Part shown: positions 27,791-36,540 of the stretch, in pieces
Position numbering within the stretch: the first letter of the stretch is position 1
Layout of the letters: each line of letters starts with the position of its first letter
NCBI GenBank assembly: GCA_017465565.1
Contig: JAFTWA010000048.1
Coordinates: 1 to 52,317, forward strand
Reading direction: 5' to 3'
DNA: 52,317 bases
Origin: Tyzzerella sp.
GTDB lineage: Bacteria; Bacillota; Clostridia; Lachnospirales; Lachnospiraceae
Program-made: the position numbers and the translations under genes
Notes under the pieces: model-generated
What the model was told of the DNA's origin: nothing
The model's database searches: none
What the model saw: only the letters and a program-made list of their open reading frames with translations

Positions 27791-30700
27791 ATGTATCAGA
27801 AAGTATCAACGGATCTTAAATTTGTAGAACGTGAAAAAAAGACAGAAAAGTTTTGGGCTGATAATCAGATTTTCGAAAAGAGTATGGAAAACCGCAAAGA
27901 AGGCGAAACATACACTTTCTATGATGGACCACCAACAGCTAACGGAAAGCCACATATCGGACACGTGTTAACTCGTGTTATCAAGGATATGGTTCCTAGA
28001 TACCGTACAATGAAAGGGTACATGGTACCAAGAAAAGCGGGCTGGGACACACATGGTCTTCCAGTAGAACTTGAAGTTGAAAAGTTTTTAGGGCTTGATG
28101 GAAAAGAACAAATCGAGGAATACGGTTTGGAACCATTCATTGGCCACTGTAAAGATAGCGTATGGAAATATAAAGGAATGTGGGAAGGATTTTCGTCTAC
28201 TGTAGGTTTCTGGGTAGACATGGAACATCCATATATCACATACGATAATAATTTCATCGAATCTGAATGGTGGGCTTTGAAGCAAATCTGGGATAAGGGA
28301 CTCCTTTACAAAGGCTATAAAATTGTACCTTACTGCCCACGCTGTGGAACACCACTTTCAAGCCACGAAGTAGCACAGGGCTACAAAGACGTAAAAGAAC
28401 GCTCTGCAATCGTAAGATTCAAAGTGAAAGGTGAAGATGCTTATATTTTAGCATGGACAACAACACCTTGGACATTGCCTTCAAACGTTGCACTTTGTGT
28501 AAATCCAAATGAAACATACGTAAAAGTAAAACATGGGGAATACACATACTACATGGCAGAAGCTTTAGTAAGCACAGTATTAGAAGGTGATGTAGAAGTA
28601 TTAGAAAAATATGTTGGTACAGAATTAGAAGGAAAAGAATACGAACCATTATTCCCATTCGTGGAATTAAATAAGAAAGCTTACTATGTGACATGTGACA
28701 CATATGTAACACTTACAGATGGTACTGGTGTCGTTCATATTGCACCTGCATTTGGTGAGGACGATGCGAACGTAGGCCGTAAATACGACCTTCCATTCCT
28801 TCAATTAGTTGACGAAAAAGGTGAAATGACACCTGAAACACCTTGGGCAGGCACATTCTGTAAGAAAGCTGACCCAATGGTACTTACAGATTTGGAAGAA
28901 AGAGGATTATTATTCTCTGCACCAAACTTTGAGCACAGCTATCCACACTGCTGGAGATGTGACACACCACTTATCTATTACGCTCGTGAATCTTGGTTCA
29001 TCAAGATGACAGACGTAAAAGAAAACTTAATCAGAAACAACAACACAGTAAATTGGATTCCAGAAAGCATTGGTAAGGGACGTTTCGGAGACTGGTTAGA
29101 AAACGTACAGGACTGGGGTATCAGCCGTAACCGTTACTGGGGAACTCCGCTCAATATCTGGGAATGTGAATGCGGACACATGCATTCTATTGGAAGCATT
29201 GAAGAATTGAAATCAATGTCAGACAACTGTCCAGAAGATATTGAACTTCACCGTCCATTTATTGATGAAGTAACAATCAAATGTCCACACTGTGGAAAAG
29301 AAATGCATCGTGTACCAGAAGTTATTGACTGCTGGTTTGATAGTGGTGCGATGCCATTTGCACAACATCATTATCCATTTGAAAATAAAGAGCTGTTTGA
29401 ACAGCAATTCCCTGCAGACTTCATTTCAGAAGGGGTAGACCAGACTCGTGGATGGTTCTATTCACTGCTTGCGATTTCGACACTTATTTTCGACAAAGCT
29501 CCATACAAGAATGTACTTGTACTTGGACACGTTCAGGATAAAGATGGTCAAAAGATGAGTAAATCAAAAGGAAATGCAGTTGACCCATTTGAAGCGTTAG
29601 AAGAGTATGGGGCAGATGCAATCCGCTGGTACTTCTATATTAATAGTGCGCCATGGTTGCCAAACCGTTTCCACGGCAAAGCTGTTACAGAAGGACAACG
29701 CAAATTCATGGGAACATTATGGAACACATATGCTTTCTATGTACTCTATGCAGAAATCGATCAGTTCGACGCAACAAAATATGCATTAGAATATGATAAG
29801 CTTTCTGTTATGGATAAATGGTTATTGTCTAAATTAAACACATTAGTTAAGACAGTGGATGAGAACCTTGAAAACTACAGAATTCCAGAAAGCGCAAGAG
29901 CACTTCAGGATTTCGTAGATGATATGAGTAACTGGTATGTAAGAAGAAGCCGTGAACGTTTCTGGGCAAAAGGAATGGAACAGGATAAGATTAATGCTTA
30001 CATGACACTTTACACAGCACTTGTAACAGTATCAAAAGTAGCAGCTCCAATGATTCCATTTATGACAGAAGACATCTATCAGAACCTTGTAAGAGGACTT
30101 GATGCATCAGCACCAGAAAGTATTCACTTATGTGACTTCCCAGCAGCAGATGAATCAATGATTGACAAAGACTTAGAAGCAAACATGGACGAAGTATTGA
30201 AGCTCGTTGTTATGGGCCGTGCTTGTAGAAATGCAGCAAATATCAAGAACCGTCAACCAATCGGTAAGATGTTTGTAAAATCAGAAGTAAAATTACCAGA
30301 ATTCTATCAAGAAATCGTGGAAGAAGAATTGAATGTAAAAGCGTTAGAATTTACAGATGATGTACGCGCATTTACTTCATACACATTCAAACCACAACTT
30401 AGAACAGTTGGACCAAAATACGGTAAGATTTTGGGCGGAATCAAAGCAGCTCTTGAATCTATTGATGGAAATGCAGCAATGGACGAAATTAATGCAACAG
30501 GCATGCTGGCGTTGGATATTAATGGTCAGGAAGTTGTATTAATGAAAGAAGACCTCTTAATCGATATGGCTCAGATGGAAGGTTATGTATCAGAAAATGA
30601 CAACAATATTACAGTTGTTCTTGATACAAATCTTACAGAAGAATTATTAGAAGAAGGTTTTGTAAGAGAATTAATCAGCAAAATCCAGACAATGAGAAAA

Positions 30701-30898
30701 GAAGCTGATTTCGAAGTAACTGACAAGATTAAAGTTTCATATGTTGGAACAGAAAAAGCAGAAGGTCTTTTCGGAAAATATGCAGACCAGATTGGCGGCG
30801 AAGTATTAGCAGTAGCCGTAGAAAAGAAAGACCCAACTGGATATACGAAAGAATGGAATATCAACGGCGAAAAGGTAACTTTAGGTGTTGAGAAATAG
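27791..30898 (+). CDS. ileS: Isoleucine--tRNA ligase
   Basis: IleRS (1035 residues) is a class I synthetase. The start is at 27791 (MYQKVSTDLKFVEREKKTEK): AGGAGG lies 7 nt before it, and the open frame extending to 27704 is inside the T-box. The HIGH motif is PTANGKPHIGHVLT (about residues 47-60) and the KMSKS motif is DGQKMSKSKGN. The CP1 editing domain lies between them (AWTTTPWTLPSN, HIAPAFGEDDANVGR). Zinc-type clusters CWRCDTP and CPHCG are present. Length, and FYDGPPTANGKPH in place of the type 1 pattern, indicate the eukaryote-like type 2 IleRS, a group often less sensitive to mupirocin (family knowledge, not shown here). Confidence 0.96.
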   Translation: MYQKVSTDLKFVEREKKTEKFWADNQIFEKSMENRKEGETYTFYDGPPTANGKPHIGHVLTRVIKDMVPRYRTMKGYMVPRKAGWDTHGLPVELEVEKFLGLDGKEQIEEYGLEPFIGHCKDSVWKYKGMWEGFSSTVGFWVDMEHPYITYDNNFIESEWWALKQIWDKGLLYKGYKIVPYCPRCGTPLSSHEVAQGYKDVKERSAIVRFKVKGEDAYILAWTTTPWTLPSNVALCVNPNETYVKVKHGEYTYYMAEALVSTVLEGDVEVLEKYVGTELEGKEYEPLFPFVELNKKAYYVTCDTYVTLTDGTGVVHIAPAFGEDDANVGRKYDLPFLQLVDEKGEMTPETPWAGTFCKKADPMVLTDLEERGLLFSAPNFEHSYPHCWRCDTPLIYYARESWFIKMTDVKENLIRNNNTVNWIPESIGKGRFGDWLENVQDWGISRNRYWGTPLNIWECECGHMHSIGSIEELKSMSDNCPEDIELHRPFIDEVTIKCPHCGKEMHRVPEVIDCWFDSGAMPFAQHHYPFENKELFEQQFPADFISEGVDQTRGWFYSLLAISTLIFDKAPYKNVLVLGHVQDKDGQKMSKSKGNAVDPFEALEEYGADAIRWYFYINSAPWLPNRFHGKAVTEGQRKFMGTLWNTYAFYVLYAEIDQFDATKYALEYDKLSVMDKWLLSKLNTLVKTVDENLENYRIPESARALQDFVDDMSNWYVRRSRERFWAKGMEQDKINAYMTLYTALVTVSKVAAPMIPFMTEDIYQNLVRGLDASAPESIHLCDFPAADESMIDKDLEANMDEVLKLVVMGRACRNAANIKNRQPIGKMFVKSEVKLPEFYQEIVEEELNVKALEFTDDVRAFTSYTFKPQLRTVGPKYGKILGGIKAALESIDGNAAMDEINATGMLALDINGQEVVLMKEDLLIDMAQMEGYVSENDNNITVVLDTNLTEELLEEGFVRELISKIQTMRKEADFEVTDKIKVSYVGTEKAEGLFGKYADQIGGEVLAVAVEKKDPTGYTKEWNINGEKVTLGVEK

Positions 30899-30907
30899 GA
30901 GAGTAGT

Positions 30908-33367
30908 ATGGCAAATAATTTTGACAAGAAACAATTTCAAAAAACAGTAAAAGACAACGTAAAAAGATTATACAGAAAAACAATTGAAGAAGCTACAGAA
31001 CAACAACTTTTCCAAGCTGTTTCTTACGCAGTAAAAGATGATATCATCGATAGATGGTTAGCAACACAGGAACAATATCAAAAAGATGATCCAAAGACAG
31101 TTTACTATATGTCAATGGAATTCTTAATGGGTAGAGCATTAGGAAACAACTTAATCAACTTAACTTCATACAAAGAAGTTCGTGAAGCTTTAGATGAAAT
31201 GGGAATCAACTTAAACGTAATCGAGGACCAGGAACCAGACGCAGCTCTCGGTAATGGTGGTCTTGGACGTCTTGCAGCTTGTTTCTTAGATTCACTTGCT
31301 TCACTCGGATATTCAGCATATGGCTGTGGTATCAGATACAAATACGGTATGTTCAAACAAAAAATCAAGGATGGTTACCAGGTTGAAACTCCAGATAACT
31401 GGTTAAAGGATGGAAACCCATTTGAAGTACGCCGTGATGAATATGCAAAAGAAGTTCGTTTTGGCGGAACAATCCGTGTAGAAAAAGATGAAAAAACAGG
31501 TCGTACAAACTACATTCAGGAAAACTTTGAATCAGTACTTGCAATTCCATACGATATGCCAATCGTTGGTTACAACAACAATATCGTAAATACACTCCGT
31601 ATCTGGGATGCAAAAGCGATTACAGAATTCCACTTAGATAAGTTTGACCGCGGTGAATACCAAAAGGCTATCGAACAAGAAAACCTTGCTAAGACAATCG
31701 TTGAAGTATTATATCCAAACGATAACCACTATGCAGGTAAAGAGCTTCGTTTAAAACAACAATATTTCTTTATTTCAGCAAGCTTACAAGAGTTAATTGC
31801 AAAATATAAGAGAGACCATGATGATATTACAAAGCTTCATGAAAAAGTAACAATCCAGATGAACGATACTCATCCAACTGTTTCTGTAGCAGAGCTTATG
31901 AGACTTCTTATGGATGAAGAAGGTTTAGAATGGAATGAAGCATGGGAAGTTACAACTAAGACTTGTGCTTACACTAACCATACAATCATGGCAGAAGCTC
32001 TTGAAAAATGGCCAATCGACTTATTCCAGAGATTACTTCCACGTGTTTACCAAATCGTTGAAGAAATCAACCGTCGTTTTGTTGCTGATATTAGAGCAAA
32101 ATATCCAGGCGATGAAGAAAAAGTTCGCAAAATGGCTATTTTATACGATGGTCAGGTTAAGATGGCTCACCTTGCAATCGCAGCTGGTTACTCAGTAAAC
32201 GGTGTAGCTGCACTTCACACAGAAATCTTAAAGAAACAAGAGTTAAAAGATTTCTATGAAATGATGCCAGAAAAATTCAATAATAAGACAAACGGTATCA
32301 CACAGAGACGTTTCTTATTACATGGTAACCCACTTCTTGCAGACTGGGTAACAGACCACATCGGCGATGGCTGGATTACAGACCTCGCTCAAATGGCAAA
32401 ATTAAAACCACTTGCAGATGATCCAAAGGCTCAAAAAGAGTTCATGGAAATCAAATACCAGAATAAGGTTCGCCTTGCCGAGTACATTAAGAAACACAAT
32501 GGTGTAGAAGTTGACCCTAACTCAATTTTCGACGTTCAGGTTAAGAGATTACATGAGTACAAACGTCAATTCTTAAACATTTTACACGTAATGTACTTAT
32601 ACAACAAAATTAAAGACAATCCAGAAATGGAATTCTATCCAAGAACATTTATTTTTGGTGCAAAAGCAGCAGCTGGTTATGCGCGTGCAAAACAGACAAT
32701 TAAGTTAATCAACTCAGTTGCGGACGTAATCAACAACGATGCAAGCATCAACGGTAAGTTAAAAGTTGTATTTATTGAAGATTACAGAGTATCAAATGCA
32801 GAATTAATCTTTGCAGCAGCAGATGTCAGCGAACAAATTTCTACAGCATCAAAAGAAGCTTCAGGTACAGGTAACATGAAGTTCATGTTGAACGGTGCTC
32901 CAACACTTGGTACAATGGACGGTGCTAACGTAGAAATTGTTGAAGAAGTTGGTCTTGAAAATGCATTTATTTTCGGTCTCAGCTCAGATGAAGTTATTAA
33001 CTACGAAAACAAGGGTGGATATAACCCAGTAGACATCTACTTTGCAGATTGGGATATCAAACGCGTAGTTGACCAATTAATGGATGGAACTTATGCAAAT
33101 GGAAACAGAGAAATGTATAGAGACTTATACAACTCACTCCTTAACACACAAAGCAGTGACAGAGCAGACACATACTTTATCTTAAAAGACTTTAGAAGCT
33201 ATGCAGACGCACAAAAACGTGTGGAAGAAGCTTACAAAGATAAAGACAGATGGGCAAAAATGGCCCTCTTACAGACAGCTTCATGTGGTAAGTTTACATC
33301 AGACAGAACAATTCAGCAGTATGTTGATGAAATCTGGAAACTTGATAAAGTAGTAGTAGATATGTAA
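30908..33367 (+). CDS. glgP: Glycogen/starch alpha-glucan phosphorylase
   Basis: This 819-residue family GT35 phosphorylase releases glucose-1-phosphate from storage glucans using pyridoxal phosphate. It shows EPDAALGNGGLGRLAACFLDS near residue 78-98, VQMNDTHPT-like IQMNDTHPTVSVAELMR, KRLHEYKRQ, and the PLP-lysine segment EASGTGNMKFMLNGAPTLGT. Length is typical of bacterial enzymes without N-terminal allosteric extensions. It starts 9 nt after ileS with GGAGAG ahead of the ATG, so it may be partly co-transcribed with ileS and so indirectly under the T-box (inference). Confidence 0.97.
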   Translation: MANNFDKKQFQKTVKDNVKRLYRKTIEEATEQQLFQAVSYAVKDDIIDRWLATQEQYQKDDPKTVYYMSMEFLMGRALGNNLINLTSYKEVREALDEMGINLNVIEDQEPDAALGNGGLGRLAACFLDSLASLGYSAYGCGIRYKYGMFKQKIKDGYQVETPDNWLKDGNPFEVRRDEYAKEVRFGGTIRVEKDEKTGRTNYIQENFESVLAIPYDMPIVGYNNNIVNTLRIWDAKAITEFHLDKFDRGEYQKAIEQENLAKTIVEVLYPNDNHYAGKELRLKQQYFFISASLQELIAKYKRDHDDITKLHEKVTIQMNDTHPTVSVAELMRLLMDEEGLEWNEAWEVTTKTCAYTNHTIMAEALEKWPIDLFQRLLPRVYQIVEEINRRFVADIRAKYPGDEEKVRKMAILYDGQVKMAHLAIAAGYSVNGVAALHTEILKKQELKDFYEMMPEKFNNKTNGITQRRFLLHGNPLLADWVTDHIGDGWITDLAQMAKLKPLADDPKAQKEFMEIKYQNKVRLAEYIKKHNGVEVDPNSIFDVQVKRLHEYKRQFLNILHVMYLYNKIKDNPEMEFYPRTFIFGAKAAAGYARAKQTIKLINSVADVINNDASINGKLKVVFIEDYRVSNAELIFAAADVSEQISTASKEASGTGNMKFMLNGAPTLGTMDGANVEIVEEVGLENAFIFGLSSDEVINYENKGGYNPVDIYFADWDIKRVVDQLMDGTYANGNREMYRDLYNSLLNTQSSDRADTYFILKDFRSYADAQKRVEEAYKDKDRWAKMALLQTASCGKFTSDRTIQQYVDEIWKLDKVVVDM

Positions 33368-33380
33368 TACTAGTATATTA

Positions 33381-33418
33381 GTCAGTGTGGGGATTTTCCC
33401 CGCATTGACTTTTTTTTG
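33381..33418 (+). terminator. Intrinsic terminator after glgP
   Basis: GTCAGTGTGGGG (33381-33392) pairs with CCCCGCATTGAC (33398-33409, with G-U pairs), followed by a run of eight T. A strong terminator. Confidence 0.92.
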
Positions 33419-33480
33419 CTTTTTGGCATTTTTTTGGTGCTTTTACTTGCTTTTTGTGTCATTTGCCTGTTTTTTGTGTG
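33419..33480. other. T-rich spacer
   Basis: Between the glgP terminator and the repeat block is a T- and G-rich stretch with the loose repeat TTTTTGTG/TGCTTTT. No gene or signal is recognised in it. Confidence 0.4.
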
Positions 33481-33765
33481 GTGGACGCCTAGAAGTAGAG
33501 GTTCTAGTAAATCTAGTGGTTGGATTAAAACTTGTTTAGGGCGTGGAGACACCTAGGAATAGAGTTTATGGAGAATCTAGCCGTACGGAATTCACTTGCT
33601 TAGGATGTAAAGACGCCTAGGAATAGAGTTTATGGAGAATCTAGCCGTATGGAATTCACTTGTTTAGGAAGTGGAGACGTCTAGAGATGAAGATTATGAA
33701 ATATCTAGGCGTTGAGAAGGAATTTGCTTTGGTTATGAAGACGCCTAGCAGGTGACATAATAAGT
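33481..33765. repeat. 64-bp tandem repeats, 4.5 copies, rich in CTAG
   Basis: Units begin at 33481 (62 bp), 33543 (64), 33607 (64), 33671 (64) and 33735 (partial, about 31 bp). Units 2 and 3 are almost identical; units 1 and 4 are diverged. Each full unit begins with GTGGAGACGCCTAG or a variant and has a second CTAG about 25 bp later, often as ATCTAGCCGT or TCTAGGCGT, so the unit ends are partly inverted (ACGCCTAG and CTAGGCGT). Ten CTAG tetramers occur in about 270 bp. No open frame or ribosome site crosses the block. Function is unknown. Confidence 0.9.
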
Positions 33766-33924
33766 AATTTGGTCGAAAGAATTAACTTGCCAAAATGGAA
33801 ATATTAAACTAAAATAATCTTAAAATCTATCTGTCCATATAAAATTTATGGATATCTAAAATTCTTATTTAATTTTTTATTATCCCAAAACAAATACTTA
33901 TACACTAAATTAGGAGGAAACCCT
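33766..33924. other. A/T-rich intergenic leader
   Basis: Mostly A and T, with no clear promoter or hairpin that I can defend. It ends in TTAGGAGG, the ribosome binding site of the next gene. Confidence 0.4.
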
Positions 33925-34719
33925 ATGGAAGAAATCAAAAATCTGCTAGAAGCACGAGAAGATTATTTAATTCAACTAAAAAAAAATAAAGAAAAATCTT
34001 TACAATTTGCACCAGAAGGCTCACTTAGAATTAATCGGCGAGGAACTCGAATGCAATACTACCATCGAAATGACCCCAAGGATTTTACGGGAAAATATAT
34101 TAGGAGGGAGAATTTTGAACTTGTACATAAGTTAGCACAAAAGGATTATGACAAGAAGATTCTTGATGCATTAGAGAAAGAATTAGAGGCAATAAAAAAA
34201 TACTATTTGAATGATCCAGATAGAAATGTGGAACGGATATATGAAAGTCTGCATGAAGAACGCCAAAAATTAATTACGCCAATCCTAGAGACGGATGAGG
34301 AATTTGTTCGAAAGTGGGAAACTGTTACATATCAGGGAAAGGAATTTTCTGAAGGAATGCCTGAAATATATACAGCAAAAGATGAGAGAGTACGCTCCAA
34401 GTCAGAGATGATAATTGCAGATTTGCTCAGTAAAGAGGGGATTCCGTATCGATACGAATATCCTGTTTATCTCAAGAATTTTGGCAGGGTGCACCCGGAT
34501 TTTATGGCTCTTAATGTTGAAAAAAGAGAAGAGGTGCTTTGGGAGCATCTGGGAATGATGGATGATGAGAATTATGCAGAAAAAAATATAAGAAAAATTG
34601 CGGCATATATACAAAATGGATATTATCCGGGAGATAATTTGATTCTCACGTTTGAAACGAGAAATACTCCTATTAATCAAAAGTTGATTATGCAGATGAT
34701 TCAGCATTATCTGAAATAA
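33925..34719 (+). CDS. Predicted PD-(D/E)XK nuclease-fold protein of unknown role
   Basis: This 264-residue protein has an N-terminal half that is highly charged and helical (residues 1-130, probable coiled coil around 66-115). The C-terminal half looks like a PD-(D/E)XK fold: VRSKSEMIIADLL with Glu161 on a helix, YEYPVYL, then GRVHPDFMAL with Asp192, then EVLWEHLGMM with Glu207 and a following LDDxxYAEKN-like helix. The final lysine of the E-x-K pattern is not in its usual place (EHL). I do not recognise a named family with known function. It is alone, between the repeat block and sporulation-type genes, with AGGAGG ahead of the ATG. No methylase or restriction partner is nearby. Confidence 0.7.
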   Translation: MEEIKNLLEAREDYLIQLKKNKEKSLQFAPEGSLRINRRGTRMQYYHRNDPKDFTGKYIRRENFELVHKLAQKDYDKKILDALEKELEAIKKYYLNDPDRNVERIYESLHEERQKLITPILETDEEFVRKWETVTYQGKEFSEGMPEIYTAKDERVRSKSEMIIADLLSKEGIPYRYEYPVYLKNFGRVHPDFMALNVEKREEVLWEHLGMMDDENYAEKNIRKIAAYIQNGYYPGDNLILTFETRNTPINQKLIMQMIQHYLK

Positions 34720-34742
34720 ATTATATGTTGCAAGTAATAAAA

Positions 34743-34784
34743 TAACAAAATACTCCATACATTATGGTATGGGAGGCTTGTTTT
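34743..34784 (+). promoter_or_regulatory. Hairpin covering the spoIID ribosome binding site
   Basis: ACTCCATAC (34752-34760) can pair with GTATGGGAG (34768-34775 area) around ATTATG, and the flanking AACAA and TTGTT can extend the stem. The Shine-Dalgarno GGGAGG (34771-34776) of the spoIID-like gene lies in the 3' arm. CATACATT (34756-34763) also resembles a sigma-E -10 element, without a convincing -35. Either reading is tentative. Confidence 0.4.
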
Positions 34785-35627
34785 ATGTTGCGAAAAATAG
34801 GAAAGAAAATAAAAAAATTTCTAGCAGTACTATCAATTATTGTTTTGACGCCTTATATAATTACAGTTTTTGCAAATGGTGGAAGTGTAGAAACTAGTTC
34901 AGAGGTAAGTGAGTTTGACAAATTACTAAAAGAACATTGTATACAGACACTTGCAAAAGAGGTTACTTCAGAGTATGAGGAAGAAATGCTGAAAGCCCAG
35001 GCTATTCTGGTTCGCACAACTGTATATAAAGAAGTGGAAGAACTCGGACAAGGTATTCTGGAGCAAGAAGGATTTGGAAAAACCGAAGACATTGATGCTG
35101 CGTGGTATCGAAAATTAGAAAAAATATGGGAGGAAACTGAAGGGCAGGTTGTAATGTATGGAGACAAGCTGGCATTAGTTCCCTTTCATCAGGTAAGTAA
35201 CGGAAAAACCAGAAGTGGAGCTGAAGTGCTCGGAGGCGAGGAATATCCTTACCTTCAGATTATAGAATGTCCGAAGGATGTGGAAGCAGAAAATCAGATG
35301 GAGAGCCAGTTCATCCAGGTTACAAACGTAAAAGTAGAGTCTTATGACACAGCCGGCTATGTGTTGAATGTGAAGGTTGGAGAAGAAACCTGCAGCGGAG
35401 AAAGTTTCCGTGATACATATGGACTTGCTTCCAGCTGTTTTGAGCTGCAGGCTTTTGAGAATCAGACAAGAGTTATCACAAAAGGTGTTGGACATGGACT
35501 TGGTCTCAGCCAGTATACAGCCAATGAAATGGCAAAAGAAGGAAAAACATATCAGGAGATTCTGCAATTCTTTTTTGCGGGTACCGAAATAAAAGAGGTG
35601 GCGGAAATTTTGTGGAATGTAGAATAA
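34785..35627 (+). CDS. spoIID: SpoIID/LytB domain protein (stage II sporulation protein D-like)
   Basis: SpoIID is a lytic transglycosylase that, with SpoIIP and SpoIIM, drives engulfment during sporulation. The start at 34785 is set by GGGAGG 8 nt upstream, giving 280 residues; the frame continues 7 codons further up without support. There is an N-terminal membrane anchor (about residues 10-30). The SpoIID core shows LAKEV with the candidate catalytic Glu, EEEMLKAQAILVRTTVY, VPFHQVSNGKTRSGAEVLG, SSCFEL, and the conserved GHGLGLSQYTANEMAKEGKT near the C-terminus. It is directly followed by a SpoIIQ-like gene, the same order as in several Clostridia, which supports a sporulation role. Confidence 0.88.
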   Translation: MLRKIGKKIKKFLAVLSIIVLTPYIITVFANGGSVETSSEVSEFDKLLKEHCIQTLAKEVTSEYEEEMLKAQAILVRTTVYKEVEELGQGILEQEGFGKTEDIDAAWYRKLEKIWEETEGQVVMYGDKLALVPFHQVSNGKTRSGAEVLGGEEYPYLQIIECPKDVEAENQMESQFIQVTNVKVESYDTAGYVLNVKVGEETCSGESFRDTYGLASSCFELQAFENQTRVITKGVGHGLGLSQYTANEMAKEGKTYQEILQFFFAGTEIKEVAEILWNVE

Positions 35628-35669
35628 GCCTATCACTTTCTGGCAAAAATAATGCCAGAGGTGATAAAT

Positions 35670-36386
35670 ATGAAAAAAAATCAAGGTGCAGCAGTGGCTC
35701 TTGTGTTTTGTTTTGTGGCAATGATTGCGATTGTGGGAATGATTACATTTAACCGTTACCAGGAAAGAACAGAGACAGAGCTGGCGAAGGCAGAGGAAGA
35801 AGCAAAGGCAAAAGAGGAGAACAAGGTAAATGAAGACAAACCTGAAATTCAAGAGGAACAGACAGAAAGTGCAAACAACGAAAATGTGCAGGCAGAGATT
35901 CCAACAGTAGATGCTCCTGTTAGTGAAACGCCGATCGTGAACTCGACAACAACAAAGCAGGCGCTTACGTTTTCTGAGACAGACACATTAATCTGGCCAG
36001 TAGATGGCAACGTAATTCTAAATTACAGCATGGACCAGACGATTTATTTTGCTACATTAGATCAGTATAAATATAACCCAGCCCTTATTATTTCAGGTGA
36101 AGCAGGTGAACCTGTGCTTGCAGCCGCAGATGGTGAGGTGACTGCAATCAAGACAAATGCGCAGACTGGAAATACGTTGCTCATGGATATCGGAAGCGGT
36201 TATACTGCTATCTATGGACAGTTAGAGGAAATTCGTGTACAGGAAGGCGAACGTATTGAACAGGGTGCAGTGATTGGATACGTAAGCACGCCTACTAAAT
36301 ATTATAGTGTAGAAGGACCAAATTTGTATTTTCAGATTTTAAAAGATGATGAATCAGTAAATCCGCTGGATTATCTGGCGGAGTAA
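35670..36386 (+). CDS. SpoIIQ-like protein with degenerate M23 (LytM) domain
   Basis: This 238-residue protein starts at 35670 (MKKNQGAAVALVFCF), with GAGGTGA just ahead; the longer frame has no ribosome site. One transmembrane helix (about residues 7-27) is followed by an acidic, low-complexity stalk (30-90), then a LytM/M23 beta domain (about 110-238: TLIWPVDGNVILNY, VLAAADGEVTAIKTN, YTAIYGQLEEIRVQEGERIEQG, LYFQILKDD). The zinc ligands of active M23 enzymes (HxxxD and HxH) are replaced, so it should be catalytically inactive. In B. subtilis SpoIIQ, a degenerate LytM domain docks with SpoIIIAH across the septum; position after spoIID supports that role. Confidence 0.83.
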   Translation: MKKNQGAAVALVFCFVAMIAIVGMITFNRYQERTETELAKAEEEAKAKEENKVNEDKPEIQEEQTESANNENVQAEIPTVDAPVSETPIVNSTTTKQALTFSETDTLIWPVDGNVILNYSMDQTIYFATLDQYKYNPALIISGEAGEPVLAAADGEVTAIKTNAQTGNTLLMDIGSGYTAIYGQLEEIRVQEGERIEQGAVIGYVSTPTKYYSVEGPNLYFQILKDDESVNPLDYLAE

Positions 36387-36389
36387 AGT

Positions 36390-36436
36390 GAATCCGTTAT
36401 GCTTGAGCAATAGCTTTAAGTATAGCGGATTTTTTC
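36390..36436 (+). terminator. Intrinsic terminator after spoIIQ-like gene
   Basis: AATCCGTTATGCTTGAG pairs with CTTTAAGTATAGCGGATT through several G-U pairs, followed by TTTTT. The loop is CAATAG. Confidence 0.8.
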
Positions 36437-36540
36437 ACAGAATCTACACACATTTATCAAACTTAAAACACAAAATCAACATAAATTTTTCAATTTCCTC
36501 TCATAGAATAGAAAAATAATGAAAATAGGGAGGAATCGAC

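Noticed and set aside
33481-33765. Possible CRISPR array
   Set aside because: The units are contiguous 64-bp tandem repeats without unique spacers of constant length, and there are no cas genes.
35175-35852. 225-codon minus-strand open frame opposite spoIID/spoIIQ
   Set aside because: Its Cys/Phe/His-rich composition and lack of family motifs mark it as a shadow of the two real genes on the plus strand.
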